A DNA stretch of 64,000 nucleotides from Sarocladium kiliense. Its lineage: Eukaryota; Ascomycota; Sordariomycetes; Hypocreales; Sarocladiaceae. Below are positions 42,453 to 54,645 of this stretch, piece after piece. The stretch is taken from NCBI GenBank assembly GCA_030734395.1, contig JAUZTG010000048.1:620001-684000 (forward strand), written 5' to 3'. The notes under the pieces were generated by a model. The model saw nothing but the letters and a program-made list of their open reading frames with translations, searched no databases and was not told where the DNA came from. The position numbers and the translations under genes were made by a program. Every line of letters starts with the position of its first letter. The stretch's first letter is position 1.

Positions 42453-45400
42453 CAGGGGTTCAGAAAGTCATGTCTCTGATCGGCTCATGGCGACGGCCGC
42501 GATGTTTCTTGAGCACGAAAACCTCCGCCAGCACGTGCATGATGTCACGAAAAGCGAGCGTGAGAGCGGATTGCCAGGAGGGGAGATTTTTTTTTTTCTT
42601 ATGCTTCCAGCCCGTGAGGAAGCATGACAATGTTTCCGGCTCATGATACTCCGTGAGACATGCAGTGACAGAATCATCATGAGGAAATGACTGGCTATGC
42701 TTAAGCCACGTCCTGTCTCATTCACCGCTTCATCACAACTGAAAGTCATTGGATGTCAAACACACACAGCTATGGGCTGTCCTCCCACACGGCGATACAC
42801 ATGCCCAAATCTGATAAATGATCCTTTATCCGCGTGGCTCACAAGGCCTCCAGAACACAGCAAGAAACGCACAACTCATTGGTATAACTAGGAGACAACC
42901 ACCAGCCACAAGGCCTCAAACGGGTAAGAACAGGAGAGACACGGGACTGTCACCTCAGTCGACCATGTCGTGCAACCAGCGTGAAGCAGAGCGCACGGCT
43001 CCCTCTGATAGGGTGCCTATGACAAAATTGTGGTCGTACGGGGTGCAGATGCAATTAATGCAAAGCAGATCACAGATGCCAAACGGTTTCTCTGGTTGCT
43101 CCAATACTCGTCAAGCCTGGGTCTGAACGGAGTGGTCTCCGCTCCGGCAACGCGCGTAAACGTTAATTGGGGAAATTTAGGATCCGTCAAAGCCGCTTGA
43201 TAGCGGGAGATGAGCCACCGGTCGATAATCAAGTTACCCCATGTCAGCCCGGGATCCAGACACTCTCTTCCTCTATCCAGGGGGTTGCAAACGTACCCAC
43301 GGGACGCGACAGGGATGGTGGTGGGGATGCGGGAAGTGGCGTTTTTTCCCTCGTTCTAGTTGAGCTGCGCAGGACAGCTGAAGTTGAGAGATGAATTTGG
43401 AGAGGGAGGTTGAGAGGGGATTCCGACTGGGTAGTGAGGCGAGCGGCGGCTGCGGTGTGATATGCGGGTAGTTCAGCTCTCGCAACTCATAAGGGGAGCT
43501 GTGTTGATTGATGTTCGGTTGTCGGATGAGAGTGAGATGTAGTCCAGCCGTCTGTGTGAGGCACAGCTCGCAGGTTCCAGAGAGCAGGTACGTTGGCAGT
43601 GCGAATACTGAAGATTACGTGCATCTCAATGCCGCAGCCACCAACATTCATAACCAAATATATCTTGGTACACTTGTCGTACAAGGACTTCAGTTGATAC
43701 GTGAGCGGTGATCATGCCTCAGAACAACCACGCAATGACGAAAAGCACGTTTCAAGAGATCCATCCGTCTAGGGGTTCTCATGCACTGCAGGGTAATGGC
43801 ATTGAATATCAACCATTCAAAGGTACCATTGATCCTACGAGAAGGCGAAAAGTGATGTCGAAGGATTCTTGCGCCCCACCATGGCCTTTGGTGTGTTCCT
43901 TCATGACCTGCCTCTACGCCATGTTACAGATTCCCTACGATCGAGACGATACGGAATAATGTCTAGCTCTAGGGTGAGTTGAAAAACAAGCAAAACCTGA
44001 CAAGTTAATGATAGGCTGCACATGAAGTTGCGGTCAGAAAACGCATCTCTAATGGTGTGGTTCACAACATACACCTTTGCCTTCCCCCCTCTCCCCCTCC
44101 TTTCTCTAGTATGAAGGTGGCCTCGATTCCATGATCTTGCTCACGCATGGCACTAGAGAAGTTTGGAGGTTTGCACAAGACTCTGTGTTGGGCACGATGG
44201 GCACTTATGCGGGATTAGTTGGTGGTGGTGGTGCGAGATAGGCAGGTGAATATGTAAGTTGAGTTGGCGACACAGCGTCGCCCTTGGATCTTGGTCAGTC
44301 AGTGGTGAGGGTGTGATACTTGGGAGATGGGGAAGAGTTGAGCTGTCTCGATGGTTGATAATTGAGTGATTATCATTCGTGGACTCTGGAGGGTGGTTTT
44401 TGCTTTTGCGGAAGGTGTTCCTCTGTCTGTTGTGCCGAGGCATGTTGGTGTTGTATGACCACTTCTTGGTATCAGATCATGTTCGAGGAGAGCATTGCTA
44501 TCACGGCCTCCGGGGATGAGCACCCACCTAATCAAGCCTAATACCAACATCCTACGAGCCAGGTAAACCATCACGAATGATAGTCTCCTAGAAATAAAAA
44601 ATTCGTGCAGACACAATCGCTCGTCTGGAGTTGAGAAGGCACCGACTGTAGGGTAGGTAGCCAAAGCAGGTTTCCTGGGAGGTGTACGGAGTAGATGACC
44701 ATCAAATGTCACATCAAGTTTCAACTTCTGCAGCCTCGAACCAACAGAGCGTTACGTCGCCCCAAAAGTCAATACTCACCATCCTCTTCTGGAACACAAC
44801 GACCCATTCTTCAAGCAAGGAGTTACCAGCGAACAGGTCAAAGTCGGTCCGTTGTCAATTAGCATCAAAGCTCCAGGGACAAGAGACACTCTCTATCCAA
44901 GACAAGCTGCGCCTCAAGACATTGTCAAACGCCGGACCTGGGACATCTCTCTGTCTCTGCTAATGTTCCCCACTACTCACTCAGGAACCAGCTGCAAGTG
45001 TCTTGGAACTTTTCAGGCGCCCATTGCTTTGCTTGCCTGTCTTTCTCTCTCCCTTCTTTGGTCGGGACCAGCCGGCACGACGCGCGCGTGAGGGAGGAGA
45101 GGGGGCGTTTCTGGTTCTGTTTCTGCAGCCACGCGTGTTTGTGTGCGCGTCGGGAATGCACATGTGCGGGGAACACGACGGAGGGATGATTCTCACGGGG
45201 TCATGCTTGCGAGAGACATCTGCGAGAAGGGATGCGCAGAGGTTGTGTTGCGTGTGCGCGACTGTCAGATGAGGATCTCGAATGAAGTCAAAGGTAAGCA
45301 GGGCTGAGAGGTCTGCGGGAATGACAGTTTCGCTGGGAAGTCCTATGCCTCTGGAACTGTGGTAGGATGGCATCCTCAACGAATGTTAGGACTGAGGATA

Positions 45401-48400
45401 CGCGTGTGCATGCTCATGGCTGCCACGCGCTGCCGTATCCTCACTGCCTGGAATCACAAGGTAAGGTGCAGAAATGCACGCATCGCAACGTGTCAGGACT
45501 CCGACTGCATTCCCTTGCTGGGTTCTTGCACACTCGGCTTCGAGAAGGTCGCCGAAGTTCATCTATCTCAAGACGCATCTAGCCTCTCCCAGCAGCACGG
45601 ATAAACTCCTCCCTCCACCATATCATAGGCCTCATTTCCTCCATTTGGACGTCCTGTCCAGATCAAGTTGCGCATGCAAGCCACAGGACAAAGCGATATG
45701 CTGGGATATACGCGCCACCAGCACGTCTCTCCTGCAAGCCTGCAATGCCAATCAATATTTTCGCCACAGCAAGACATGCGAGCCAGTCATAGGTGCAACA
45801 AATGGGGGAAGCATCAATGTCTGAGAATGTTGTGTCGTTGGTTGTGCTGTAGAATGCCAGCGCTTCCCAGGACGCAGCCATCAGCAGCAAAGGTGAGTCT
45901 CAAAGGCGTGTTGCAAAAAGCACAGTCCTAGCCAGCGTAACTTGCATAGCGTCATCGTCATGATCGCTGCTAGGACGCTTTACTGCCGAACAGGTTTACG
46001 TGAGAAAAAGTGTTCCTTCGAATGGTTGTGTGAGCTGTGCCGCGCAAACTACATCATTCAATCCTTCAGCGACAGCACTTGACGCAAAGATGCATCGTAG
46101 CGCCAATCCTTCCGAGGCCCTAGGCCAGCCATAGAGAGCTCATGAATGACAGGGACAGACAAGAAAAGGAACAGTCGAGAAAGACCGTTGCTCGTACTAC
46201 CAGGGGGGCCCTTTGCGGGAACCCAGCTGCACGTCAAACCTCGGGATGTTTTTCTTGGTCGCTCTGATTTTGACAGTTGAGCCAAGCGTACGGAATAGAG
46301 CCGCCAATGTCTTTGACCAGGGGGGTTAGGAGGCGGAAGAGGATGCAGGGGAGACACGATGTGATGGTACCTTGGCGACCCGACTGAGACATGCCTCTTC
46401 ACATGTTGATCGGTGGTCGGCAGATCGCTGAGCTGCCGTCGCCTTTTTTGCCGAGCCTTGGTCGTCAAGATGCTTGTTCAGCTGTTGCTGTTGTTCGCGC
46501 GCGCGCTCGGTGTCTCTGTTGACGCGTGAAGGACAAAGGCCATGGTCAATGGAGACGGACGTGCCCGCTTGCCCGCGTGCTTGTCGGTTACGGTTATCTC
46601 GTACCCCATTGGCAAGCAGATCATTTCCTGCTAGCATCCACTTCCCTCTTCCTCAGCCCCATGTTCCCACTAGCAGGGACCGGGCACGGAGACCAGGGTA
46701 CGAAATGGGGTTCATTGACCTTGTGAGGCCAGCGCCCCCTTTGGAGTGCACGAGCCCTGTGGCAGGCCCAGAACTCATCGACTTGCTCATGTCTTCTGTA
46801 ATTCTGTTGCTTGATCAAAGGTTTATAGAATCATTTTTGGCTTACTCTAATCGCTGCGGCAAGCAGAAGAATAGAGAGACATGATCTCATTGTAAAGTCA
46901 CTACACAGCCAAGCGCAGACAACACCACCATCTGGAGCAAACAGCCGATGGCTAATTACAATCTATCGCATCATCTGCCTACCAAGCCGGAAGCCCGGTC
47001 GCCGCATCGGTCGCCATGCCCGAAGATAGCGCATCGCCCGCGCGGCACGGACGCTTCGACCACCGGCTGTTGGTTACCGTTGCGGCACCTCCATTGCCCC
47101 CTCTTCAGTTCTGTTTCGTTCGGCCAGGGATCTTAATTGATCAGTCGATGTGAGAGTGCAAGATGGAGGGAGAACCGGGGCGCTGGTGATGGGCCATGCG
47201 ACACAAGGTCCCCTGCAGGACACCTCTTTCTTGGTCGCTCCCGAGGGGTTGTAATGAAGGAGAGAGATGCATTGATGCTTGTCGATGATCTCCATCTTGT
47301 GCTGGGTTTGTCTGCAGATTGGGGAACATGGGTTCATCAAGCGAAGATGCTGTCAATGATCATGATGGCCGTAGCAATAGAGTCATGACCAGGACCTTGC
47401 TGGCATTGAGTCAAGACGCTTGCAAGCATCACCTCAGTTGCCGCAACTCCACTGGACAGACACAACCAACAGTACGTTGCAACAAACCTTCAACCAGCAT
47501 GAAAATCAAATCAACACGACAAGCCGAATCAGGAGCAGCACTGATGTTGACGTAGCATCAAGGTGGGCATCCCCCCTCTCAGGAGCTCCAGGTGCGTGTG
47601 GGCGCCCGCTCGCTGTCCCCCTCTTCCCCGAGACTATTACTATTACGTGTGGAGTCGAGGTCAAGGCCAAAGGGCACCATTCCTCCGGGCTCTAGTGGTT
47701 TAGTGCACGCGACTAACAGTGTTCTAGGGAAGAAGGGCGAGGAGCGAGAGAAAGTAGAGCTCAGGGGATTGCATTGCAGGAGAGAGCGCAGTAGCAGCAG
47801 CAGCTGTAGGTTGCACGGCGGGTAGGTAGAATGGGTGTACATTACACTACAGATCCCTAGAAGCTCCTGTTCAGGGGGACAAGGACAGATGCAGAGGAGA
47901 ATGCAACGCTGGGTTTCCTCGTGTTTTAATGCGGTGTTAAGAGGAATTGCTAGCGAAGCCCTTGCCTCGTCCTCCTCTGCTCTCTCTTCCTCTGCCCTTC
48001 TGGTAACTAATCAGGCCAGAAATCGGAGGCTGCCAGTCCTGCGAGGAGTCCTTGATCTGCAGCTATTACTGCACCAGACCTTACCTCACCTTCACACACT
48101 GTAACCTAACCCCATTCTTTGCCTCTGGTCGGTCATTAGGGATCCTATCGCCCGGACCTCGTCTTCCCTTTTACCTACCTACCTTGACCCTCTTCGCAAC
48201 TTCTGCCTCTTTCTTTTTTTCTGTGCCGTTCATCCTGCAGGTCGTCATCTCCTTGGCTGCTTGATCGTCATCGTTCTTCTCTCGGCTGTTCTCACACTCT
48301 CTCATAATTGCTTCCTCTTCCACATACCTCAACCTTGCGTCCTACTCGTCTTCTTCGCCTTCATCCCGCCAACCACGTCCCGCTCGTGTTGGTGCGTGCG

Positions 48401-48692
48401 AGACATCGGCTCGTCCTTGGCTTCATTATCCTACATTCCTGACACCAACCGAACCCCGTCGCGTGCCGTGATTGACACAGACAGACACACGCTATTTTTT
48501 CTTCGGCTCTTGTCTTGTCTCTGAGACCATCTTGCCCCAGAGTCGTGTCTCTCTCTCTCTCGCTCCTCGCATCTAAGAATTCGATACCGGGATTTCTGCT
48601 CCTATTACTTCTTCAGTTTTTCTCTTTTAATATCCTCGCTTCCCTCCTTCCTGTCAAATGAGCAGCCAACAACAAGCATATTTCACCTGGCC

Positions 48693-50972
48693 ATGAATCA
48701 TACCGCCAACTCATCACCATCAAACTCACCAAACCCAAACCTCGCCTCCCGCACCATCTCCCAGTCCTCCACCGCAGTCCTTTCAGACGCCTCTTCCACC
48801 TCGCACAGAAAGATGCTCTCGTCACGCAACGGCAGCACTGGCGACGGTACCTACCAAGAACTCCAGGACGACCACCCCCAGCAGCACGAGCTCTCTAACA
48901 TGAACATGGCGGGCAGCAACAAGGCCAATGGCGCCGACAGCGACTACATGACTACGGCTGAGTCGACTACTACTGCGACGACGCAGAAGGAGGCGCCGCA
49001 TCCGAGAAAGGATCTGCCGGCATGGAAGTGGCAGGGCACGCTGGCTGTGTGTTTCCTCACCAGTCTTGTCAACGGTATGTTCTTGAGTTCTCATTTTCTA
49101 CATTATCCCTCAAATTATGATTTCTTGGATCTTCTTGAAATCCTCAAATTATCATCATTTTGCACATGCAAGTCTCGGCATAGAGCGCGGGTGGCTTGCC
49201 CAGCCTTTTCCCTCTGACTGCCGGAGAATGCACTGCACCCCACTTAACCCACTACCACGAGCAGCCTGACTTTCACCTTCATCTTCACCTTCACTATCGG
49301 GGCGTGATACTCGCATCACCACTATCATGCTTCCTAACTACATGCCTAACCCTCTTTCATCCCTTAATGATCATGGCTAACCCTCACCAGGCTACGATGT
49401 CAGCAACGTCGCCAACATCCAGCCTCGCATCTACGAAGCCTTCGGCGACATCGAGCTGCTCCCATGGATCGGCCTCTCCTACTCCCTCGCCTTCTTCGCC
49501 TGCCTCAGCTTCGCCCGCAAGATCCTCTTCATCTTCAACATGCGCTGGGTTCTCATCTTCTTCTGCTTCATCTTTGTCATCGGTGCTGCAGTCGCTGGTG
49601 CGGCTCCCAACATGACGGCTGTGATTGTTGGCCGTGTGATCATGGGTCTTGCTGGTGCTTGTATCCAGCAGTGGTATGGTTCTCTGCATACTCGCACGCT
49701 CTAAGTGTGAACTCATACTAACATCATGCTAGTGACATGTCATATCTTGCTGTTTTTGCCACTCCCGCCGAATCACCCAAGTTCTTCGCGATCCTCTCCT
49801 CCTGCTGGGCTATTGGTCTTGTCATCGGCGGTCCCATTGGCAGCGGCTTCGCAGCCAACGTCACCTGGCGCTGGGCTTTCTACCTCAACCTCCCCTGGGT
49901 CGGCATCTGCGCCGCCATTGCCGTCGCCTGCTTGCCCTCTCACTCTCTCGCCCCAAGCGATCTCTCCGTCCTCCACCGCTTGCGCAAGATCGACCCTCTC
50001 GGCATCATGTTCAACATCGCTGCTCCAGTCCTATTCGGTATTGCTCTCACCTTCTCTGGCCCCATTTGGGCGTGGGATGATGCTCGTACTATTACCGTCT
50101 GGGTCGTCTTCGGCGTTGTATTCGTGTGCTGGTGGGTGCAGCAGTACTTCTGCTTCTTCACTACTCCTGAGGAGCGTGCATTCCCACTTCACATCCTCCC
50201 TCGCCGAGATCTCGTTCCCATTTGGATTGCTTCAGGCTGTGCTGGTGCTTCCTACGCCATCGTGCTTTACTACACACCTCTCTTCTTCGCGTTCGTCAAG
50301 GGATCCAGCGAGATGCAGCAAACTGTTCGCCTCCTGCCTTTCATCCTCGTCTTCATCGTTGTTGTTCTCACCACAGGTGCCTCACTCCCGGCCATTGGTC
50401 GCTACCAGGTCATCTACATCATGGCCGGTATCCTCACACTCTCTGGCGCCGCAGCAATGGCCACAACCCTTGACGCTTCTTCGTCCGAGTCTCTTGTCAT
50501 GGGTCTTGGTGCCCTGATTGGTGCCGGCTTGGGTATGCACTGGCAACATGGCGCCTCCCTCTGCAACGTCATCAACAAGGATCCCCGCCAAAAGGTAGAC
50601 TCCATCGTCATCTTCAACATGTCTCAAATGGGCGCTATTGCTGTCGCCCTGTCCATGGGCGGAGCCATCTTCCAGAACGTCGGCTTTGGCCTCCTTTCCG
50701 ATGCTATGGCTGGCGAAGGCTACTCCGACCATGACATCCGTGAAGCTCTAGCCGGTGTCTCCTCACGCGTGTGGCAATCTCGTGACCCCGAGGTTCTCGC
50801 TCGTGGCGCCCAGGCAGTGGCCGATGTCATTGCAAGAGAGTTCTGGATCGTTGTTGCGGGTGGCTCGCTGTGTCTCGTGTGCGGTCTGTTGATGAAGAGG
50901 GAGAAGCTCGACTTTGGCCGCCCAAAGAAGGTCAAGCCAGAAACCAAGGAAGTTCCCGTCGAGACCGCATGA
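48693..50972 (+). CDS. MFS transporter, DHA2-type (14 TMS) drug/metabolite exporter, 634 aa
   Basis: Proton antiporter of the DHA2 group. Exons: 48693-49074, 49391-49673, 49733-50972. The N-terminal 105 residues or so are hydrophilic, rich in Ser, Thr and Asn. Helix 1 reads WQGTLAVCFLTSLVNGYDVS, which is split by intron 1 (49075-49390, 316 nt). Motifs include GRVIMGLAGACIQQ, SSCWAIGLVIGGPIGSGF (antiporter motif C, helix 5), VTWRWAFYLNLPWVGI (the WRW-FxxNLP of DHA2 proteins) and a 14-helix length. The tail after LLMKREKLDFGRPKK is short and charged. Divergent from the P450 across the 12.4 kb interval, with a C/T-rich leader. Substrate not predictable. Confidence 0.93.
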
Positions 50973-51419
50973 GCATACCACGAGCGCCGCGTTTGGGGGT
51001 GAGAAAGAGAGGGGAAGGTGGTTCAGAATACCCACATCATGCCTGCCTGCATATAGGCCACGCCATCCTCATCTGTTGCTTCATTTCCATTATTTCTACT
51101 TGCTATCATACATTTCCTTTTCCTCTCTTCAGTCAGGGTTTCGATGTCCATGAGACACTCACACATAGCTCAGTTTGTAGCAGCCCACACGCAGTTGTAC
51201 ATAGGGCAAGAAAACTAGGCCATGAGGTCAGTGTAACATCACAAACGGTTTTCTTCACATTTGGTCTGCCATAGGTTTTAGGCATCAAGGGAATAGCGGA
51301 TAAGGGAAGGATATGAGACCGTTGTCAGATTAGAACTCGGCTCAGAATTAACATGAAATGATCATAAGTTCAAGCGCCTGTGCTAGCGTTATCTCGTGAC
51401 AACCAATAATGCCTACTAC
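50973..51419. other. Convergent intergenic region, 447 bp
   Basis: 3' flanks of the DHA2 transporter and the hydrolase. No gene or clear repeat. Confidence 0.5.
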
Positions 51420-52352
51420 TCACAGCTTATGACCCTGGATTCCAGATCTCGGTGTCGTCAACCAGTCCGCAACCGTCTGCCTTGCCACCTTTGCCTCATA
51501 AAAGTCAATGATCGGCCAGCAATGAACCATCCCCTCCCCAACCACCAGCGTCACATCCCCCTTCATATCCGCCCGTCTTGCCCATTCAACCCCATCCGGC
51601 GTGAGCAAATCGTTTTCTGCCGCCATGAGCAACACTGGCGGTAGGCCATCAACGGGACCGTACTTAGGACTGACACGGACGTCAGTCTTGGGATCAAGAT
51701 CTGGGGCCACGAGCCTTCGAGCTTCTTCAAGGCCAGGAAGATGTAGAGCTGGATCTGAGGGCGCCATGGCGATCAGGTTGGGGTTGGTGAAGCTTTGGTC
51801 CAGCAGGGGGGAGATGAGGATCAGTCTCGAAGCGAGAGACTTCTTGGCTTGTAGAGCGAGCTGTGTGAGCGCTAGAGCAAGGCATCCTCCGCAGGAATCA
51901 CCTGCGAGATAGAAGGGCACGTCGACACTTCCTGCAGCCGCCATATCGTCATGAATAGGCTGTAGCTTCTCAAACGTCTCGGTTATCTTACCCTCCGGCC
52001 CAAGAGGATACAACACAACCGACACCACCAGCCCCAACTTCTCGGCAAAGAACCTTGCAAGATCCCAATGCTCTGCCATGATGTCCAGAACAAAGGACCC
52101 TCCGTGCACATACATCATCCGACCCTTGATATCAGCTTCTGCAAGTCCCTTTTGACGAAGATCCCAGACCTTGACGCCTTTCACATCTCTTTCGACGATG
52201 TCGAGGGTTTTGGAGAGGGAAGCTGGGGGCCTGTGTGTGGCATTCTTGCGGCTCTTGGCGATGCCGGCGTGAAGGCCCTCCGGGGTTGCGAATGTAGGTT
52301 TGATGGTCCAGCGGGCGGCGGGGGCCAGGAGGTAGGAAAAGAGACTGCGCAT
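51420..52352 (-). CDS. Alpha/beta hydrolase (HSL-like esterase/lipase, alpha/beta-hydrolase-3 fold), 310 aa
   Basis: Serine esterase with an intact triad. The ATG at 52352 (MRSLFSYLLAP) is the first in frame; upstream the frame has only non-ATG codons. The oxyanion hole HGG is in MMYVHGGSFVLD (83-85), the nucleophile S153 in LAGDSCGGCLAL (G-x-S-x-G), the acid D248 in AENDLLTPDGVEW and the base H277 in GMVHCWPI. This matches the hormone-sensitive lipase family, which includes many fungal esterases and deacetylases of small acyl substrates. Intronless. A weakly hydrophobic start (SYLLAPAARW) could be a peripheral anchor, but no clear signal peptide is seen. Substrate unknown. Confidence 0.92.
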   Translation of the reverse strand: MRSLFSYLLAPAARWTIKPTFATPEGLHAGIAKSRKNATHRPPASLSKTLDIVERDVKGVKVWDLRQKGLAEADIKGRMMYVHGGSFVLDIMAEHWDLARFFAEKLGLVVSVVLYPLGPEGKITETFEKLQPIHDDMAAAGSVDVPFYLAGDSCGGCLALALTQLALQAKKSLASRLILISPLLDQSFTNPNLIAMAPSDPALHLPGLEEARRLVAPDLDPKTDVRVSPKYGPVDGLPPVLLMAAENDLLTPDGVEWARRADMKGDVTLVVGEGMVHCWPIIDFYEAKVARQTVADWLTTPRSGIQGHKL

Positions 52353-53852
52353 ATTTATATCATAGGGTCCAACGAACCGCACTGCTCATGGAGAACTGAT
52401 CCAGAGCTGCGTGAGACTGTACCTAGGGAGAGGGATGACAGAAGCTGGGGTAGCGAGGGGAAAGGTGAGGCAGGAAGCCGCTTCTTTAGTAACCAAGTTT
52501 TGGGGCTAACAGGGAGACCCTGTTTCTGAAAGCAAGGTATCAAGGGTGAAGCTCAGTGACACTCGACAACGTTCACGAGGGACCCGCGTGTGCGTGCTTC
52601 TCGTCTGGGGTCTTGGCTTCAGCTGCCAACAGCGCCACCCGAGGCACGGTCAGCATTCCTTGTCTGCTGAGGCATATGATGCTCCGGAAAAGAGACAATG
52701 AAGAGCTTTGGAAAGCTAGCTAGGTGCTTTGACATCACCAATAGGTGACACCGTCATCTCCTAGTCTAGTCACTTAAAGCAGAGTTGCCTGGGGTTTGTG
52801 GGCCTGGAGACGGGGACAGGGAGCACATTCACCTGTCAACATGCAGTAGATCTCGCCTGATTGAGATGCTGTCAGCACTACTGAGTCACGGTTGCCATAT
52901 AAGTCAGGATTGCATGATTCTTTCGGAAACCTTTATCCATCTGATCTCAACGCGTGATTCTTTGAATCAGATAAGCCGTAAGAAATCGAATCTCTCAGTG
53001 AAATCATTCAAGTCAGCCAATGCCGATGCTGTGAATTCCTGATTGGACTTGTTTCCGTCACTCCCTGCTTTTTCATTGGCTGTTTACCATTTGACCAATC
53101 AAGGCGTCTGGAAACTCCGTGACCTTGCGTATGCCCCACGTGACGCCGCCTGGGGGATCCTCGCTTCTGTGCAGATGATGGATGACCAGCCATGTGTCAA
53201 ACACCCAGCAGACTGCGTCTCGAGGTCGTCTCGATTCTTTCAATAAGCAAGGCCTGCATTACCTTGCCCAAACATCTTCATTCACCTGACGAATATTTCC
53301 GACTCACAACACCCAGCTCCGTCGCGACAGACCCCTCCCCCGCGTCACGTCACCATCCCACTTTCTACATCCCGAGATTTACCGAGCCCACCCTCCCCAG
53401 GCGCACCACCATTCCTCCATCCTCCAGGCGCCCTCTCCTCCATCCAACAGGCTTCCTCCCGGCCGCCCCGCCAAAACTGACCTGACTCGATCTCCAAGCC
53501 TTCAACCAAGCCACCGACACCTCTCCTCACACCACCACCGCATCCATCCGTCCGTACCATCGCCATTCGACTCCGCTTTCTTCTCCTCTTCATCATCCTG
53601 CGACCGTTTCGTCAACCATCAAGCCCTGTGTCGCTGGGCTACGGCGTCAAACGTTCTCGAGATATCTGCATCACCTGATCGGCCCTCGACGGCTTCGTTA
53701 CATCACATATGGTTTCTCGATCGCGCTGAAATCGAAATCCTCGTCGGCATCACCTCGCCGGCCTGCGTCATCACCGAGAGAACTCCAGATCAGTCTGAGG
53801 TTCCAGCCAACTGCATTAGTCTCCAAACTTGCCATACAAGACCGCCATCATC
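52353..53852. other. Intergenic region, 1.5 kb
   Basis: Upstream of both the hydrolase (-) and the small conserved protein (+). From about 53280 to 53850 the plus strand is C-rich with little G (promoter or 5' leader style). No gene supported. Confidence 0.5.
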
Positions 53853-54359
53853 ATGCCTTCACAACGACCCTTCTTCTTGTCGTCCTTCTTCGCCGCCTTC
53901 CGACCTCAAGGCCCAACTATCCAGTCCGCGACCTCCCAACAACCTAACAAGCACACACCTCAACCATCCTCATCGCCCTCATCCTCCTCTCACCACCATC
54001 ATCCCTACTCAACATCAGCCGTCGCTGCTGCCGCGGCAGCAGCATCATCCACCGCCCGCACAGCATCCCAACAAACCGCGTCAACATCTCCCACCACATC
54101 AACAACACAAACCAGCAGCGTAGCCATCCACTCCCCTCGCGGCGGCTCACACAGCATCCCCATCCCTGGCTCGGCCTCGGCATCAAATCGTCGACGAGGA
54201 AGCGACAGCAGCAGCGAAGGCTTTCGTGATGTCATCGGCGCTGATAAGTGGTATATTGGTGGCAGGATGGCCGGTGGTGAGGAGAAGTTCTTCAAGCTTG
54301 GAGTCGTGAGACGGGTACGGAGTAACGACGGGCTGAGTCTTGATCGCTTGAGTTTATGA
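53853..54359 (+). CDS. Small conserved fungal protein of unknown function, 168 aa
   Basis: No known function. The ATG at 53853 begins MPSQRPFFLSSFFAAFRPQG; the frame upstream lacks an ATG. Residues 25-125 are low-complexity: Ser, Thr, Gln, Pro, a His run and an Ala run. The last 45 residues are different and orderly, with DVIGADKWYIGGRMAGGEEK, then FFKLGVVRRVRSNDGLS and a final DRLSL. I have the impression that this C-terminal block is conserved among filamentous fungi, which is why I call it real. No introns. It could be a short regulatory or chaperone-like protein; that cannot be decided from sequence. Confidence 0.65.
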   Translation: MPSQRPFFLSSFFAAFRPQGPTIQSATSQQPNKHTPQPSSSPSSSSHHHHPYSTSAVAAAAAAASSTARTASQQTASTSPTTSTTQTSSVAIHSPRGGSHSIPIPGSASASNRRRGSDSSSEGFRDVIGADKWYIGGRMAGGEEKFFKLGVVRRVRSNDGLSLDRLSL

Positions 54360-54645
54360 GACCCGGAGAGGTGAAAGGCGAAAAGTTGACGGATCTGTAC
54401 ATGAAGGAATTGCACACTTGGGGATAGGGACCTGACATAAGGGCGGTATAACCGGGTTCATTCTATCGCACATACACACATTTGTGATGGCTGCTGGAAT
54501 GGCACAACTGGCGTTGGTTACATGAAATAACGGTACGCTCACGGCGTTTCTGGACGAAGACATGAAATGGAACTCTGCTTGATGCATTTATTTTCCACTA
54601 TCTCCCTCAGCCTTCAACCTATTCATTGCGCGTGCTCTTGACCTT

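Larger units (their letters stand above)
36297..48692. other. Gene-free interval of 12.4 kb between divergent P450 and DHA2 transporter
   Basis: No gene can be supported on either strand. About 36300-38400 is skewed so that the minus strand is C/T-rich, as expected for the promoter and leader of the P450. About 47700-48690 is C/T-rich on the plus strand (including a TC repeat near 48547), as expected for the leader of the MFS gene. The central 9 kb has balanced, non-AT-rich composition, scattered frames of 60-140 codons without domain signatures, and only minor tandem repeats. I see no transposon ends, tRNA or rRNA. It could hold long noncoding transcripts, distal regulatory DNA or small genes I cannot recognise. 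Confidence 0.6.

Noticed and set aside
46058..46468. 136-aa minus-strand frame in the gene-free interval
   Set aside because: No domain, mixed composition, no splice partners or leader signals.
34296..52352. P450, long gap, MFS exporter and hydrolase as a secondary-metabolite cluster
   Set aside because: No polyketide synthase, peptide synthetase, terpene synthase or prenyltransferase is visible, and the genes are separated by 12.4 kb.
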